Of a stretch of DNA of 64,000 nucleotides, positions 49,529-58,556 are shown one piece after another. The stretch lies in contig NZ_JAUSVX010000024.1 in the NCBI RefSeq assembly GCF_030814995.1, positions 39,862-103,861 of the forward strand, given 5' to 3'. The translations under genes and the position numbers were made by a program. The notes beneath the pieces were generated by a model that saw only the letters and a program-made list of their open reading frames with translations, was not told the origin of the DNA and searched no databases. Origin of the DNA: Labrys wisconsinensis (lineage in GTDB: Bacteria > Pseudomonadota > Alphaproteobacteria > Rhizobiales > Labraceae). The number at the start of each line of letters is the position of its first letter. Positions within the stretch are counted from its first letter, which is position 1.

Positions 49529-49568
49529 GACGCGATCTCCGCTGTTCTCTGTGTCGGACTCTAGGATG

Positions 49569-49632
49569 GAGCAATCTGCAGCATAAATTGCAAAGATGAG
49601 CAATTTTGTGCGATGATTCGTTCAGATTGCTC
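49569..49632. promoter_or_regulatory. Candidate Lrp/AsnC operator region
   Basis: Divergent region between ornithine cyclodeaminase and the Lrp gene. It holds a distant inverted pair GAGCAATCT (49569-49577) and AGATTGCTC (49624-49632), with GAGCAATTTTGTGC between them and AAATTGC on the left. Repeated GCAAT boxes at about one-turn spacing suit cooperative binding by an Lrp octamer. Assignment is inference. Confidence 0.5.
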
Positions 49633-49652
49633 ACTGTGAATGCGCAGATCTC

Positions 49653-50078
49653 ATGCACATCTTCGACGACCTCGACCACCGGCTGATCGGCGCCCTGCGC
49701 GAGGACGGCCGGGCGCCGGTCTCCAAGCTCGCGGCCATCCTCGGCGTGACGCGGGCCACGGTGCAGGCGCGGCTCGACCGCCTGCTCGAGTCCGGGGCCG
49801 TTCTCGGCTTCACCATCCGCTCGCGTCAGGACGCCGACGCCAACGCCATCCGGGCGGTGATGATGATCGAGGTCATGGGGCGCTCGACCACGGCGGTGAT
49901 CCGCCAGCTGCGCGGCCTGCCGGAGCTCCACGCGCTGCACACCACAAACGGCACCTGGGACCTGGTGGCCGAGATCCGAGCCTCCAGCCTCGGCGATTTC
50001 GACCGGGTGCTGCGCGAGGTGCGCACCATCGACGGCATCCTCAACAGCGAGACCAGCATCCTCCTGAGCTCGGTGTGA
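49653..50078 (+). CDS. Lrp/AsnC-family transcriptional regulator
   Basis: 141-residue regulator with N-terminal HTH (FDDLDHRLIGALREDGRAPV, ILGVTRATVQARLDRLLESG) and C-terminal RAM domain (VMMIEVMGRSTTAVIRQLRG, LHTTNGTWDLVAEI). Such proteins respond to amino acids. It is divergent from ornithine cyclodeaminase and probably activates it in the presence of arginine or ornithine. Confidence 0.93.
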   Translation: MHIFDDLDHRLIGALREDGRAPVSKLAAILGVTRATVQARLDRLLESGAVLGFTIRSRQDADANAIRAVMMIEVMGRSTTAVIRQLRGLPELHALHTTNGTWDLVAEIRASSLGDFDRVLREVRTIDGILNSETSILLSSV

Positions 50079-50111
50079 TAGGCTTGGCGCCGTATCCGCG
50101 CGGAGGCCGTG

Positions 50112-50627
50112 ATGGCCAGGACCGTTCCCCTCCTTTGCCTGATCGCAGCCCTGCTGGCGGGCACCGTGCTCCCCGCGATGGCGGACGGCACGGAGCCCTG
50201 GCCGCCGCGCAGTTTCGGCAGCGGCACCGCGGCGGTCGCCATCACCACGGCCTGGGCGTCCCGCCTGCGCGCGGTGGCCGACCTCGCCGGCCTCGAGGCC
50301 GCGGCCGGCGGGCCTGGCCGGCTCGAAGCGGTGGAGCAGGGCGAAGCGCCCCGTGCCGTCTATGGCTGGACCGGCGCGGGCGGGCGCGGGCATCTCACCG
50401 TGCTGCTCTACCGCTCCGGCGGCTTCGCCGCGATCGTGGATCCGGCGGACGCGCGGGGTGAGATCGTGCTCAACAGCTTCGGCGCCTTCGTCTGCCCGGC
50501 CTGCGCCCCGCCGGTGAAGGCCTGCGGCCGGCGCCCGTCCTGGGTGCCGCATTCGCTGCACTGGGACGTGTTCGACTGTGGCTGCACCCTGACCGGGCCG
50601 CAGAGCCTGGCGGGCGGGGCCTGCTGA
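50112..50627 (+). CDS. Secreted hypothetical protein with C-terminal cysteines
   Basis: 171-residue protein with a clear signal peptide (VPLLCLIAALLAGTVLPAMA, cleaved before DGTEP). The mature part has no recognised domain; it ends with a cysteine cluster (AFVCPACAPPVKACG, FDCGCTLTG and a final Cys), so disulfides or metal binding are possible. ATG 50112 follows GGAG. Located between the Lrp gene and the HigBA locus; no functional link is evident. Confidence 0.7.
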   Translation: MARTVPLLCLIAALLAGTVLPAMADGTEPWPPRSFGSGTAAVAITTAWASRLRAVADLAGLEAAAGGPGRLEAVEQGEAPRAVYGWTGAGGRGHLTVLLYRSGGFAAIVDPADARGEIVLNSFGAFVCPACAPPVKACGRRPSWVPHSLHWDVFDCGCTLTGPQSLAGGAC

Positions 50628-50765
50628 GCCTCGGGCTGACAGGGGCTTGGCCGCGAAGGCGTGGCTCCGGCACGGCGCGCGCCGAGAGTGAGCGAATGCT
50701 CCGCGCCGACGGGAGATCAGCGATGCCGTGCCTAGCCCGTTGGATCACTTTTCCAGTTGTGGAAG

Positions 50766-50782
50766 CTAATCCGTTGGATTAG
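50766..50782. promoter_or_regulatory. Operator palindrome of the HigBA-like locus
   Basis: Perfect inverted repeat CTAATCC-GTT-GGATTAG ending eight bases before the toxin ATG; CCGTTGGAT also occurs at 50738-50746. This is a typical place for autoregulation by an HTH antitoxin. Confidence 0.65.
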
Positions 50783-50790
50783 TATCTGCC

Positions 50791-51146
50791 ATGGCTCGAA
50801 CGGTTCCGATCAGCGTCGTGGAAACGCCGGAATTTCTGTCGGCAACCCGCAAGCTCATGAGCGATGAGGAGCGGGCGCTTCTGGTGGATTATCTCGCCTA
50901 CAATCCGACGGCGGGCGACCTCATCCCCGGAACGGGTGGCGTGCGGAAGCTGCGATGGGATTGGAAGGTCGGGGCAAGCGCGGCGGGGCACGGGTGATCT
51001 ACTTCCACCACGACGCCGGAATGCCGCTCTTCGCGTTGACGGCCTTCGCCAAGAACGAGCAGGCCGATTTGAGCCAGCAGAATCGCAACGAGTTCCGGCA
51101 GCTTGCGACGCTGCTGGTCGAGGCATTCAAGAGGAGAACACCTTGA
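50791..51146 (+). pseudogene. Frameshifted RelE/HigB-type toxin
   Basis: The first frame encodes ISVVETPEFLSATRKLMSDE, LVDYLAYNPTAGDLIPGTGG and VRKLRWDW, then runs to a stop; the second frame continues with GRGKRGGARVIYFHHDAGMP, LFALTAFAKNEQADLSQQNR and LVEAFKRR. Joined, they give a normal HigB-2/RelE toxin of about 115 residues. A one-base deletion (or two-base insertion) near 50965-50970 breaks it. The second frame ends in TGA overlapping the antitoxin TTG. Confidence 0.8.
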
Positions 51147-51439
51147 GCAAGGTTGCCGACAGCATCGGGCGCGCCCTTAAGGAAGCGGTGGCCTACGCCG
51201 AGGGCAAGGCGGACGAGAGCGCCTATCGCATCCATGTGCCGGAGAGGATCGACGTGAAGGCGATCCGGACACGCCTGTCTATGACGCAGGAAGAATTCGC
51301 AGGCCGGTTCGGGTTCAGCGTCAATACGCTACGCCATTGGGAACAAGGGTCGCGTCAACCCGAAGGGCCGACGAGAGCCTATCTCCTGGTGATCGAGCGG
51401 GCGCCCAAGGCGGTCCAGAAGGCTTTGCAGGCCATATGA
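51143..51439 (+). CDS. HigA/Xre-type antitoxin
   Basis: 98-residue HTH protein: IRTRLSMTQEEFAGRFGFSV and NTLRHWEQGSRQPEGPTRAY form the Xre domain, with an N-terminal toxin-binding part (VADSIGRALKEAVAYAEGKA). The start is TTG at 51143, preceded by GAGGAG; it overlaps the toxin frame, the usual toxin-first arrangement. Intact despite the broken toxin. Confidence 0.82.
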   Translation: MSKVADSIGRALKEAVAYAEGKADESAYRIHVPERIDVKAIRTRLSMTQEEFAGRFGFSVNTLRHWEQGSRQPEGPTRAYLLVIERAPKAVQKALQAI

Positions 51440-51712
51440 TGGGTGAGGTGTTCTGGATGCCGATGTCAGAGCCGTCGATCGCAGGTGTCTTTCGTCCACA
51501 CTGAAAAAGCTGACGGTCATCGCCTGCCTCTATGGCCGGGCCTCGCGGACCACGCTATGTTGCAGCGCAGCACGCTTGCCCGGTCGTCAGCATCCCACGC
51601 TTCCTCTGCGCGCTTTTCCATATTGTGCAGGGCTGGCCGGCAATGGTAGGGATCTCCTAAAATGGCCTGTGAATTTTTCGGGCCGCATCCATCCCCCACC
51701 TCCGGAGATCCC

Positions 51713-52579
51713 ATGACCGACGTCCAGCCTGCCCGCCGTGGCCTTCTGGTGGCCGGAGCCCTCGGCGGCTTCGGTCTGATCGCCGCCGGCGCCGGCCGCG
51801 CCGCCGCCGAGGACTCCGCTTCCTCGACCCTGGACGCCGTACGCAGCAGCGGCTCGCTCAAGATCGGCGTCGCTCAGGGCGAGCCGTGGTTCTTCAAGGA
51901 CCAGGCCTCGGGCGAGTGGAAAGGCATCGGCTGGGGCGTCGGCGTCGCCCTGGCGCGCGAGCTGAACGTCCAGCCCGTGCCGGTCGAGACCTCCTGGGGC
52001 ACGGCGATCGCCGGCCTGCAGGCCGGGCAGTTCGACGTGATGTTCGCCATGGACGCCACGCCGCAGCGCGCGCTCGCGGCGGAGTTCCCGGTGCAGCCGA
52101 TGTTCTTCTACGCCCAGGCGGTGCTGGCCAAGGACGGGCTCGACGCCGCGACCTGGCAGGCGCTGAACAAGCCGGACGTGAAGATCGGCGTGGTGCTCGG
52201 CACCTCGCCCGACCGCGACATCACCGTGCGCCTGCCGCAGGCTGAGATCCAGCGCTTCCCCAATGCCGACGAGGCGGGCGCCGCCTTCGCGTCCGGCCGG
52301 GTCGACGCCCTGTCGCTGTTCCATCCCGCCCTGGTGATGATGGCCAAGCGGCTCAGGCGCGGCACGGTGCTCGTGCCGACCCCGGTGCGCGCCTCCGCCT
52401 CCAGCGCCGGCGTGCGGCGCGAGGCCGACAAGTCCTGGCGCGACTGGGTCGGCCATGCCATCGGCTATCTCTACGAGACCGGCGAGACCCAGCGGATCTA
52501 CGAGGAGTTCCTTGCTTTCCGCGGCATCGACCCCACCAAGGCGCCCGGCCTGGTGCCGGCGACCTGGACCCGGGGCTGA
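51713..52579 (+). CDS. Amino-acid ABC transporter binding protein (family 3) with Tat-like signal
   Basis: 288-residue secreted protein. Signal region contains a twin arginine (PARRGLLVAGALGGFGLIAA), cleaved near AAA-EDS, so Tat export is likely. Mature pattern SLKIGVAQGEPWFFKDQASG and FDVMFAMDATPQRALAAEFP is family 3. ATG 51713 follows GGAG. First gene of the operon binding protein, permease, permease, ATPase, MmgE/PrpD. Ligand unknown. Confidence 0.9.
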   Translation: MTDVQPARRGLLVAGALGGFGLIAAGAGRAAAEDSASSTLDAVRSSGSLKIGVAQGEPWFFKDQASGEWKGIGWGVGVALARELNVQPVPVETSWGTAIAGLQAGQFDVMFAMDATPQRALAAEFPVQPMFFYAQAVLAKDGLDAATWQALNKPDVKIGVVLGTSPDRDITVRLPQAEIQRFPNADEAGAAFASGRVDALSLFHPALVMMAKRLRRGTVLVPTPVRASASSAGVRREADKSWRDWVGHAIGYLYETGETQRIYEEFLAFRGIDPTKAPGLVPATWTRG

Positions 52580-52617
52580 GGCGCCGGTGCGGCGGGCCAT
52601 GACCGGACGGTGCTGAG

Positions 52618-53286
52618 GTGGCCTACCACTGGGACTTCTCGGCGGTCACGCGCAACGCCGACGCTTTCGCGGCCGGGCTCGTCAACACGGTGCTGCTCTC
52701 GGCCGCCGGCATTGCCGTCGGCCTGGCGCTCGGGCTCGTCGTGGCGCTGATGCGCCTGTCCGGCCGGCGCGTGCTGGCCTGGCCGGCGCTCGCCTTCGTC
52801 GAGTTCTATCGCAACACTCCGCCGCTGGTGCACCTGTTCTGGTTCTTCTACGGCCTGCCCATGGTGCTGGGCCTGACGCTCAGCCCCTTCGTCGCGGCGC
52901 TCTCGGCCCTCGGCATCCAGTCGGCCGCCTTCTTCGCCGAGGTCTACCGCGCCGGCATCGTCTCGGTGGAGCGCGGCCAGTGGGAGGCGGGCCGGGCGCT
53001 CGGCATGGGCCGGGCCCGGCTGATGCGCCGGGTGATCCTGCCGCAGGCGCTCCGGCGCATGGTGGCGCCCTTCGTCGACCGCTCCTTCGAGCTGATCAAG
53101 ACCACCACGCTCGCCGCGGCCCTGACCTTCCAAGACCTGGTCTACAACGCCATGGTGGTGACCACCCAGACCTATCGGCCGCTGGAGGTCTACACGGCGG
53201 TGGCAGTGATCTTCTTCCTGCTGCTGTTCAGCCTCAGCCAGCTCGCCGAATGGCTCGACGCGCGCATGAAGCGCCGGGGCGGCTAG
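52618..53286 (+). CDS. Polar amino-acid ABC transporter permease
   Basis: 222-residue membrane protein with VEFYRNTPPLVHLFWFFYGL and coupling loop AGRALGMGRARLMRRVILPQ. The start is GTG at 52618. It forms a pair with the next permease. Confidence 0.9.
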   Translation: MAYHWDFSAVTRNADAFAAGLVNTVLLSAAGIAVGLALGLVVALMRLSGRRVLAWPALAFVEFYRNTPPLVHLFWFFYGLPMVLGLTLSPFVAALSALGIQSAAFFAEVYRAGIVSVERGQWEAGRALGMGRARLMRRVILPQALRRMVAPFVDRSFELIKTTTLAAALTFQDLVYNAMVVTTQTYRPLEVYTAVAVIFFLLLFSLSQLAEWLDARMKRRGG

Positions 53287-53289
53287 GCC

Positions 53290-53955
53290 ATGGAGCAGCT
53301 GCAGTTCGGCGAGATCCTCGTCCATACCGACCTTCTCTTGCGCGGCGTCTGGCTGACGGTGGCGCTCTGGGCCATCGCCTTCGGCGCCGGCCTGACGGCG
53401 GGCCTCGGCCTCGGGCTGGCTCGCCTCTCCGCCCGCCGCTGGATCGCCTGGCCGGCGCGCGCCCTGGTCGAGGCGTTCCGCAACACGCCGGTCTTGATCC
53501 AGCTGATCTGGTTCTACTACGCCCTGCCCGTCCTCACCGGCATCCAGCTGCCGGCCTTCGCCGCCGCCGCCCTGGCGCTCAGCCTCAACGCCACGGCCTA
53601 TTGCGCCGAGATCTATCGCGGCGGCATCCGCTCGATCCCGCGCGGGCAGTGGGAGGCCGGCCGCGCGCTCGGCATGGCCGCGCCCCGGCTGATGCGGCGC
53701 GTGATCCTGCCGCAGGCGGTGCGGCGCATGCTGCCCGCCTTCACCAACCGCGGCGTCGAGCTCGCCAAGAACACCTCCGTCGCCTCGATCGTCACGGTCA
53801 ACGAGCTGCTCTACCAGGCGCGCATGCTGAGCTCGGAATATTACCTGCCGCTCGAGACCTTCACGGTCGTGGCGGTGATCTATTTCGTCCTGATCTATCC
53901 CGGCACGCTGGCAGCCTATGCGCTGGAGCGGCGGCTGGCCGCAAAGGGGGCCTGA
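53290..53955 (+). CDS. Polar amino-acid ABC transporter permease
   Basis: 221-residue membrane protein with VEAFRNTPVLIQLIWFYYAL and coupling loop AGRALGMAAPRLMRRVILPQ. It begins three bases after the partner permease and the ATPase follows immediately. Its C-terminus matches glutamate/aspartate-type permeases in general form. Confidence 0.9.
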   Translation: MEQLQFGEILVHTDLLLRGVWLTVALWAIAFGAGLTAGLGLGLARLSARRWIAWPARALVEAFRNTPVLIQLIWFYYALPVLTGIQLPAFAAAALALSLNATAYCAEIYRGGIRSIPRGQWEAGRALGMAAPRLMRRVILPQAVRRMLPAFTNRGVELAKNTSVASIVTVNELLYQARMLSSEYYLPLETFTVVAVIYFVLIYPGTLAAYALERRLAAKGA

Positions 53956-53956
53956 C

Positions 53957-54727
53957 ATGTCCTTCGTCCTCCAGGCCCGGGACCTGCACAAGCGCTTCGG
54001 CGAGACCGAGGTGCTCAAGGGCATCGGCCTCGACGTGAAGGCCGGCGAGCGCATCGCCATCCTCGGCTCCAGCGGCTCGGGCAAGAGCACGCTGCTGCGC
54101 TGCCTCAACCTCCTGGAGACGCCGAGCCGCGGCGAGATCCTGCTCGACGGCAAGGCCGTGGGCCGGCCGGGCCGCGACGGCGCGGTGCGCTACGGCGAAA
54201 CCGAGCTCAATCGGCTGCGCATGCGCGTCGGCATGGTGTTCCAGCAGTTCCACCTGTTCCCGCACCGCTCGGTGCTGGAGAACGTCATGGAAGGGCCGCG
54301 CTTCGTGCTCGACAGGCCGCGGGCCGAGGCCCAGGCGCTCGCCGAGCGCCACCTCGCCCGGGTCGGCCTGGCCGACAAGGCCGGCGCCTATCCCGCGAAC
54401 CTGTCGGGCGGCCAGCAGCAGCGCGTCGCCATCGCCCGGGCTCTGGCCATGGATCCGGAGATCCTCCTGTTCGACGAGCCGACCTCCTCGCTCGATCCGG
54501 AGCTGGTCGGCGAGGTGCTGGAGGTGATCCGCGGCCTCTCCGCGGAGGGGCGCACCATGCTGCTGGTCACCCACGAGCTCGGCTTTGCCTATCACTTCGC
54601 CACCCGCGTCCTGTTCCTGCACGACGGGCACATCCTCGAGGACGGGCCGCCCGACATCGTGCTCAAGGCGCCGCGCGAGGAGCGCACGCAGCAGTTCCTG
54701 GCGCGCTTCACCGCCTTCCGGTTCTGA
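53957..54727 (+). CDS. Polar amino-acid ABC transporter ATP-binding protein
   Basis: 256-residue ATPase, all motifs intact: [48 protein letters not shown] and VTHELGFAYHFATR. ATG 53957 begins MSFVLQARDLHKRFG. The MmgE/PrpD gene starts one base after its stop. Confidence 0.92.
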   Translation: MSFVLQARDLHKRFGETEVLKGIGLDVKAGERIAILGSSGSGKSTLLRCLNLLETPSRGEILLDGKAVGRPGRDGAVRYGETELNRLRMRVGMVFQQFHLFPHRSVLENVMEGPRFVLDRPRAEAQALAERHLARVGLADKAGAYPANLSGGQQQRVAIARALAMDPEILLFDEPTSSLDPELVGEVLEVIRGLSAEGRTMLLVTHELGFAYHFATRVLFLHDGHILEDGPPDIVLKAPREERTQQFLARFTAFRF

Positions 54728-54728
54728 G

Positions 54729-56129
54729 ATGACGGGGACCGGCACCCTCGCGGCCTTCGCCGCCGGACTCGCCTTCGAGGACGTGCCGCCCGACCTTGCC
54801 GCCAAGATCGCCCTGCACCTTCTCGATACGGTGGGCTGCGGCATCGCCGGCGCCGAGACGGGCCTCACCCGCAACCTCATCGGCTTTGCCGGCGGCGAGC
54901 TCGCGGCCGGCCCGTGCCGGGTGCCGGGCACGCCGGCCGCGTTCGGCCCGGCCGGGGCGGCCTTCCTCACCAGCGCTGCGATGAACGCGCTCGACCATGA
55001 CGACGGCTTCGAGGTCGACGGCCGCGGCATGGGCCATCCCGGGGCGAGCCTGGTCGCGGCGGCGCTGAGCGCGGTGTGGCAGCGGCCGGTGGACGGGCGC
55101 AGCCTGATCGCGGCGCTGGCGGCGGCCTACGAGATCAACGCGCGCGTCATCCTGTCGATGCAGCCCAGCTACGAACGCTTCCGCGAGGTCTACGGCGTGT
55201 GCCAGCACCAGGCGATCGGCGCGGCCGTCGCCTATGGCCGCCTCGCCGGGCTCGATGCCGGCGGCCTGGAAAACGCCTTCGGCCTTGCCGGCACGCTCGC
55301 GCCGGTGCCGAGCCTGCGCAAGTACAATTGGCAGAGCCGGCCGCTGGTCTCGTTCAAGGATTTCAACGCCCCCGCGGCGGAGGCGGGCGTGCGCGGCGTG
55401 CTGCTGCACCAGGCGGGGCTCGTCGGCGCGCGCAACGTGCTCGACGGCGAGCACGGCCTCTGGCGCATGCTGGGCTCGGACCGCTTCGATGCCGAGCTGC
55501 TCACCGCCGGTCTCGGCACGGACTGGCTGGCCCGCCATGCCAGCTTCAAGCCGTTCCCGACCTGCCGCTGGATGCACACGGCGCTGGAATCCTTCTGCGC
55601 CGTGCGCGACGGGCACGGCCTCGCGCCGGCCGAGATCGAGGCGATCACGGTGCATTCCTTCGCCGGCATGGCTCGCGACTTCATGGATGCCGCGCCGCAG
55701 GGCATGGTCGACGCCGAGTTCAGCCTGCCGTTCGCGCTCGCCGTCCTGGCGCAAGGCGAGCGGCCGGCGCTGCAATGGTATGCCGACGAGGCCCTCGCGG
55801 ATGCGGCGCTGCTGGCCCTGGCGCGCCGGGTGCGGGTGGTGGTCGACCCGCAGATCGACGCCGAGATGAGCAGCGGCAAGCGCCGGCCGGCGGGGCAGAC
55901 CGATGTCACGGCCCGGGGCACCGAGCTCCGGGGGCCACGCCTGCTTCATCCCGCCGGCACCGCCGAGCGTCCGCTGGACGCCGCGGCGCTGCGCGCCAAG
56001 TTCCGGGCCAACCTCGGGCATCGGCTCGGTCCGGGCGCGGCGGACGCCCTGGCCGAGGCGCTGCTCGATCCGGCCACGGCGGATATCGGCGCCGTGCTCG
56101 CGGGGGTGCGAGGGGCCGCGGCGCCGTAG
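54729..56129 (+). CDS. MmgE/PrpD-family protein
   Basis: 466-residue protein of the MmgE/PrpD family (2-methylcitrate dehydratase, iminodisuccinate epimerase and itaconate-related enzymes). Seen: LHLLDTVGCGIAGAETGL, MNALDHDDGFEVDGRGMGHP, GRLAGLDAGGLENAFGLAGT, FKPFPTCRWMHTALESFCAV. Cytoplasmic; the start overlaps no upstream gene but is one base away. In an amino-acid transport operon an iminodisuccinate-type or dehydratase role is possible; substrate unknown. Confidence 0.88.
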   Translation: MTGTGTLAAFAAGLAFEDVPPDLAAKIALHLLDTVGCGIAGAETGLTRNLIGFAGGELAAGPCRVPGTPAAFGPAGAAFLTSAAMNALDHDDGFEVDGRGMGHPGASLVAAALSAVWQRPVDGRSLIAALAAAYEINARVILSMQPSYERFREVYGVCQHQAIGAAVAYGRLAGLDAGGLENAFGLAGTLAPVPSLRKYNWQSRPLVSFKDFNAPAAEAGVRGVLLHQAGLVGARNVLDGEHGLWRMLGSDRFDAELLTAGLGTDWLARHASFKPFPTCRWMHTALESFCAVRDGHGLAPAEIEAITVHSFAGMARDFMDAAPQGMVDAEFSLPFALAVLAQGERPALQWYADEALADAALLALARRVRVVVDPQIDAEMSSGKRRPAGQTDVTARGTELRGPRLLHPAGTAERPLDAAALRAKFRANLGHRLGPGAADALAEALLDPATADIGAVLAGVRGAAAP

Positions 56130-56183
56130 CTGCCGCGGGCCGGGCCGCTCCCCGCCCCTTAGTCGGTGCGCAGACGGGCGCCC

Positions 56184-56729
<546 letters not shown>

Positions 56730-57560
56730 ATGGCCACGATCACGACGAAGGACGGGACGGAGATCTTCTACAAGGACTGGGGCTCGCGCGAGGCGCAGCC
56801 GCTGGTGTTCCATCATGGCTGGCCGCTGAGCGCCGACGACTGGGACACCCAGATGCTGTTCTTCCTGCACAAGGGCTACCGGGTGATCGCGCATGACCGG
56901 CGCGGCCATGGCCGCTCCAGCCAGACCGACACCGGCAACGAGATGGACACCTATGCCGCCGACGTGGCCGAGCTCGCCGCGGCGCTCGATCTGCGGAACG
57001 CGGTGCATATCGGCCATTCCACCGGCGGCGGCGAGGTGGCGCACTATGTCGCCCGCCACGGCGGGGGGCGGGTGGCCAAGGCGGTGCTGATCGGCGCGGT
57101 GCCGCCGGTCATGCTCAAGTCGGAGACGAATCCGGGCGGCCTGCCGCTGGAGGTGTTCGACGGCTTCCGCACGGCGCTCGCCGCCAACCGCGCCCAGTTC
57201 TACCTCGACGTGGCGAGCGGCCCCTTCTACGGCTTCAACCGGCCCGGAGCGAGCCCGTCGCAGGGCGTCATCCGCAACTGGTGGCGCCAGGGCATGGAGG
57301 GCGGCACGAAGGCCCATTACGACTGCATCAAGGCCTTCTCGGAAACCGATTTCACCGAGGATCTGAAGGCGATCGACGTGCCGGTGCTGATCATGCACGG
57401 CGACGACGACCAGATCGTGCCGATCGCCGACTCCGCCCTGCTCGGGATCAAGCTGCTGCGCAACGGCACGCTCAAGGTCTATCCCGGCCTGCCGCACGGC
57501 ATGTGCACCACGCATCCCGATGTGATCAACCCGGACCTGCTCGGCTTCATCCAGGGCTGA
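56730..57560 (+). CDS. Alpha/beta hydrolase (non-haem chloroperoxidase/arylesterase-like)
   Basis: 276-residue cytoplasmic hydrolase. Catalytic triad: nucleophile Ser in [19 protein letters not shown], acid in [11 protein letters not shown], His in [12 protein letters not shown]; oxyanion part [12 protein letters not shown]. Form matches the cofactor-free haloperoxidase/arylesterase group, whose natural role is usually ester or lactone hydrolysis. The ATG at 56730 begins MATITTKDG. Convergent with the SDR gene through a hairpin. Confidence 0.93.
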   Translation: MATITTKDGTEIFYKDWGSREAQPLVFHHGWPLSADDWDTQMLFFLHKGYRVIAHDRRGHGRSSQTDTGNEMDTYAADVAELAAALDLRNAVHIGHSTGGGEVAHYVARHGGGRVAKAVLIGAVPPVMLKSETNPGGLPLEVFDGFRTALAANRAQFYLDVASGPFYGFNRPGASPSQGVIRNWWRQGMEGGTKAHYDCIKAFSETDFTEDLKAIDVPVLIMHGDDDQIVPIADSALLGIKLLRNGTLKVYPGLPHGMCTTHPDVINPDLLGFIQG

Positions 57561-57578
57561 GTCGGTCTCCGGAAAGAC

Positions 57579-57600
57579 CCCGGCGCGCGTCAGCGCCGGG
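57579..57600. terminator. Bidirectional terminator-like hairpin
   Basis: Eight-base perfect stem CCCGGCGC / GCGCCGGG with a six-base loop GCGTCA, between convergent genes ending at 57560 and 57609. No T-run, which is usual in GC-rich genomes. Confidence 0.6.
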
Positions 57601-57608
57601 ACCTTGGC

Positions 57609-58451
57609 TCAGCGGCCGGCCGGCGCGCCGGCTTCGGCGAAGTCGGTGCTGCGGGTCAGAGCCTCCCAGCGCCCGATCTCGCCGATGACGGCGTCGAGCT
57701 TGTCGCGTGCCCGGCGCAGGGCGTCCGAGCCGAGCAGCAGGTGCAGCGGCGGATCCTCGGCGCGCACCAGCGCCAGGATGGCCTCGGCCGCCCTGTCGGG
57801 ATCGCCGAGCTGGCGTCCGGCCATGGCGTCGAAGGCCGCCTTGCTGCGTCCGACGCTGGCGGCATAGGCCTGGTCCGCGGCGCTGTGCCGGATCGAATGG
57901 TCGGAGAGGAAGTCGGTGCGGAAGGCGCCGGGCGCCACGGCCGTCACCTTGATGCCGAGCGGGGCGATCTCCTGGGCGAGGCCCGCCGACAGGCCTTCGA
58001 GCGCGTGCTTGGCCGCGGAGTAGAGGCCGGAGCCGATGCCGGGCGCGCGGCCGGCGATCGAGGTGATGTTGACGATATGGCCGGAGCCCTGGGCTCGGAG
58101 ATGCGGCAGGGCGGCGCGGATGATGTGGAACGGGCCGAACACGTCGACCTCGAACAGCCGCGCCACCTCGGCGTCGGTCGCCTGCTCGATCGCGCCCAGC
58201 AGGCCGTAGCCGGCATTGTTGACGATCACGTCGAGGCGCCCGGCCGCGGCGAAGACCCGCTCGACCGCGGCGCCGGCCGCGGCGGGGTCGGCGAGGTCGA
58301 GCTCGATCGCCTCGAACCGCGCGGCGCCGCGCAGGGGCGCCGGCACCTCGCCGCGCACCGTGCCGAACACCTGGTCGCCCTGGGCCAGGGCCGCCTTGGC
58401 CAGGGCCAGGCCGAGGCCTCGCGAAACACCTGTGATGAACCATGTGGTCAT
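57609..58451 (-). CDS. Short-chain dehydrogenase/reductase
   Basis: 280-residue classical SDR: NAD(P) loop ITGVSRGLGLALAKAAL, NNAGYGLLG, catalytic Ser in NITSIAGRAPG and Tyr-Lys in LYSAAKHALEG, and C-terminal PGAFRTDFL. The product is an NAD(P)H-dependent oxidoreductase of unknown substrate. ATG 58451 is divergent from a LysR gene whose start is 106 bases away, the usual arrangement for regulator and target. Confidence 0.92.
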   Translation of the reverse strand: MTTWFITGVSRGLGLALAKAALAQGDQVFGTVRGEVPAPLRGAARFEAIELDLADPAAAGAAVERVFAAAGRLDVIVNNAGYGLLGAIEQATDAEVARLFEVDVFGPFHIIRAALPHLRAQGSGHIVNITSIAGRAPGIGSGLYSAAKHALEGLSAGLAQEIAPLGIKVTAVAPGAFRTDFLSDHSIRHSAADQAYAASVGRSKAAFDAMAGRQLGDPDRAAEAILALVRAEDPPLHLLLGSDALRRARDKLDAVIGEIGRWEALTRSTDFAEAGAPAGR

Positions 58452-58556
58452 TGGCAGTCTCCTTCGCCCCGGAGATAGGCCCAGCGCCCGCTCTGCAGAA
58501 TGCCGGCATTTCTCACAGCGCTTGTAAGCGTGGCTAAAAAATGCTTGAGGGAAGCC

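Noticed and set aside
51440..51712. Possible small gene between higA and the amino-acid transporter operon
   Set aside because: No frame has a ribosome-binding site or recognisable pattern; treated as intergenic with the promoter of the transporter operon.
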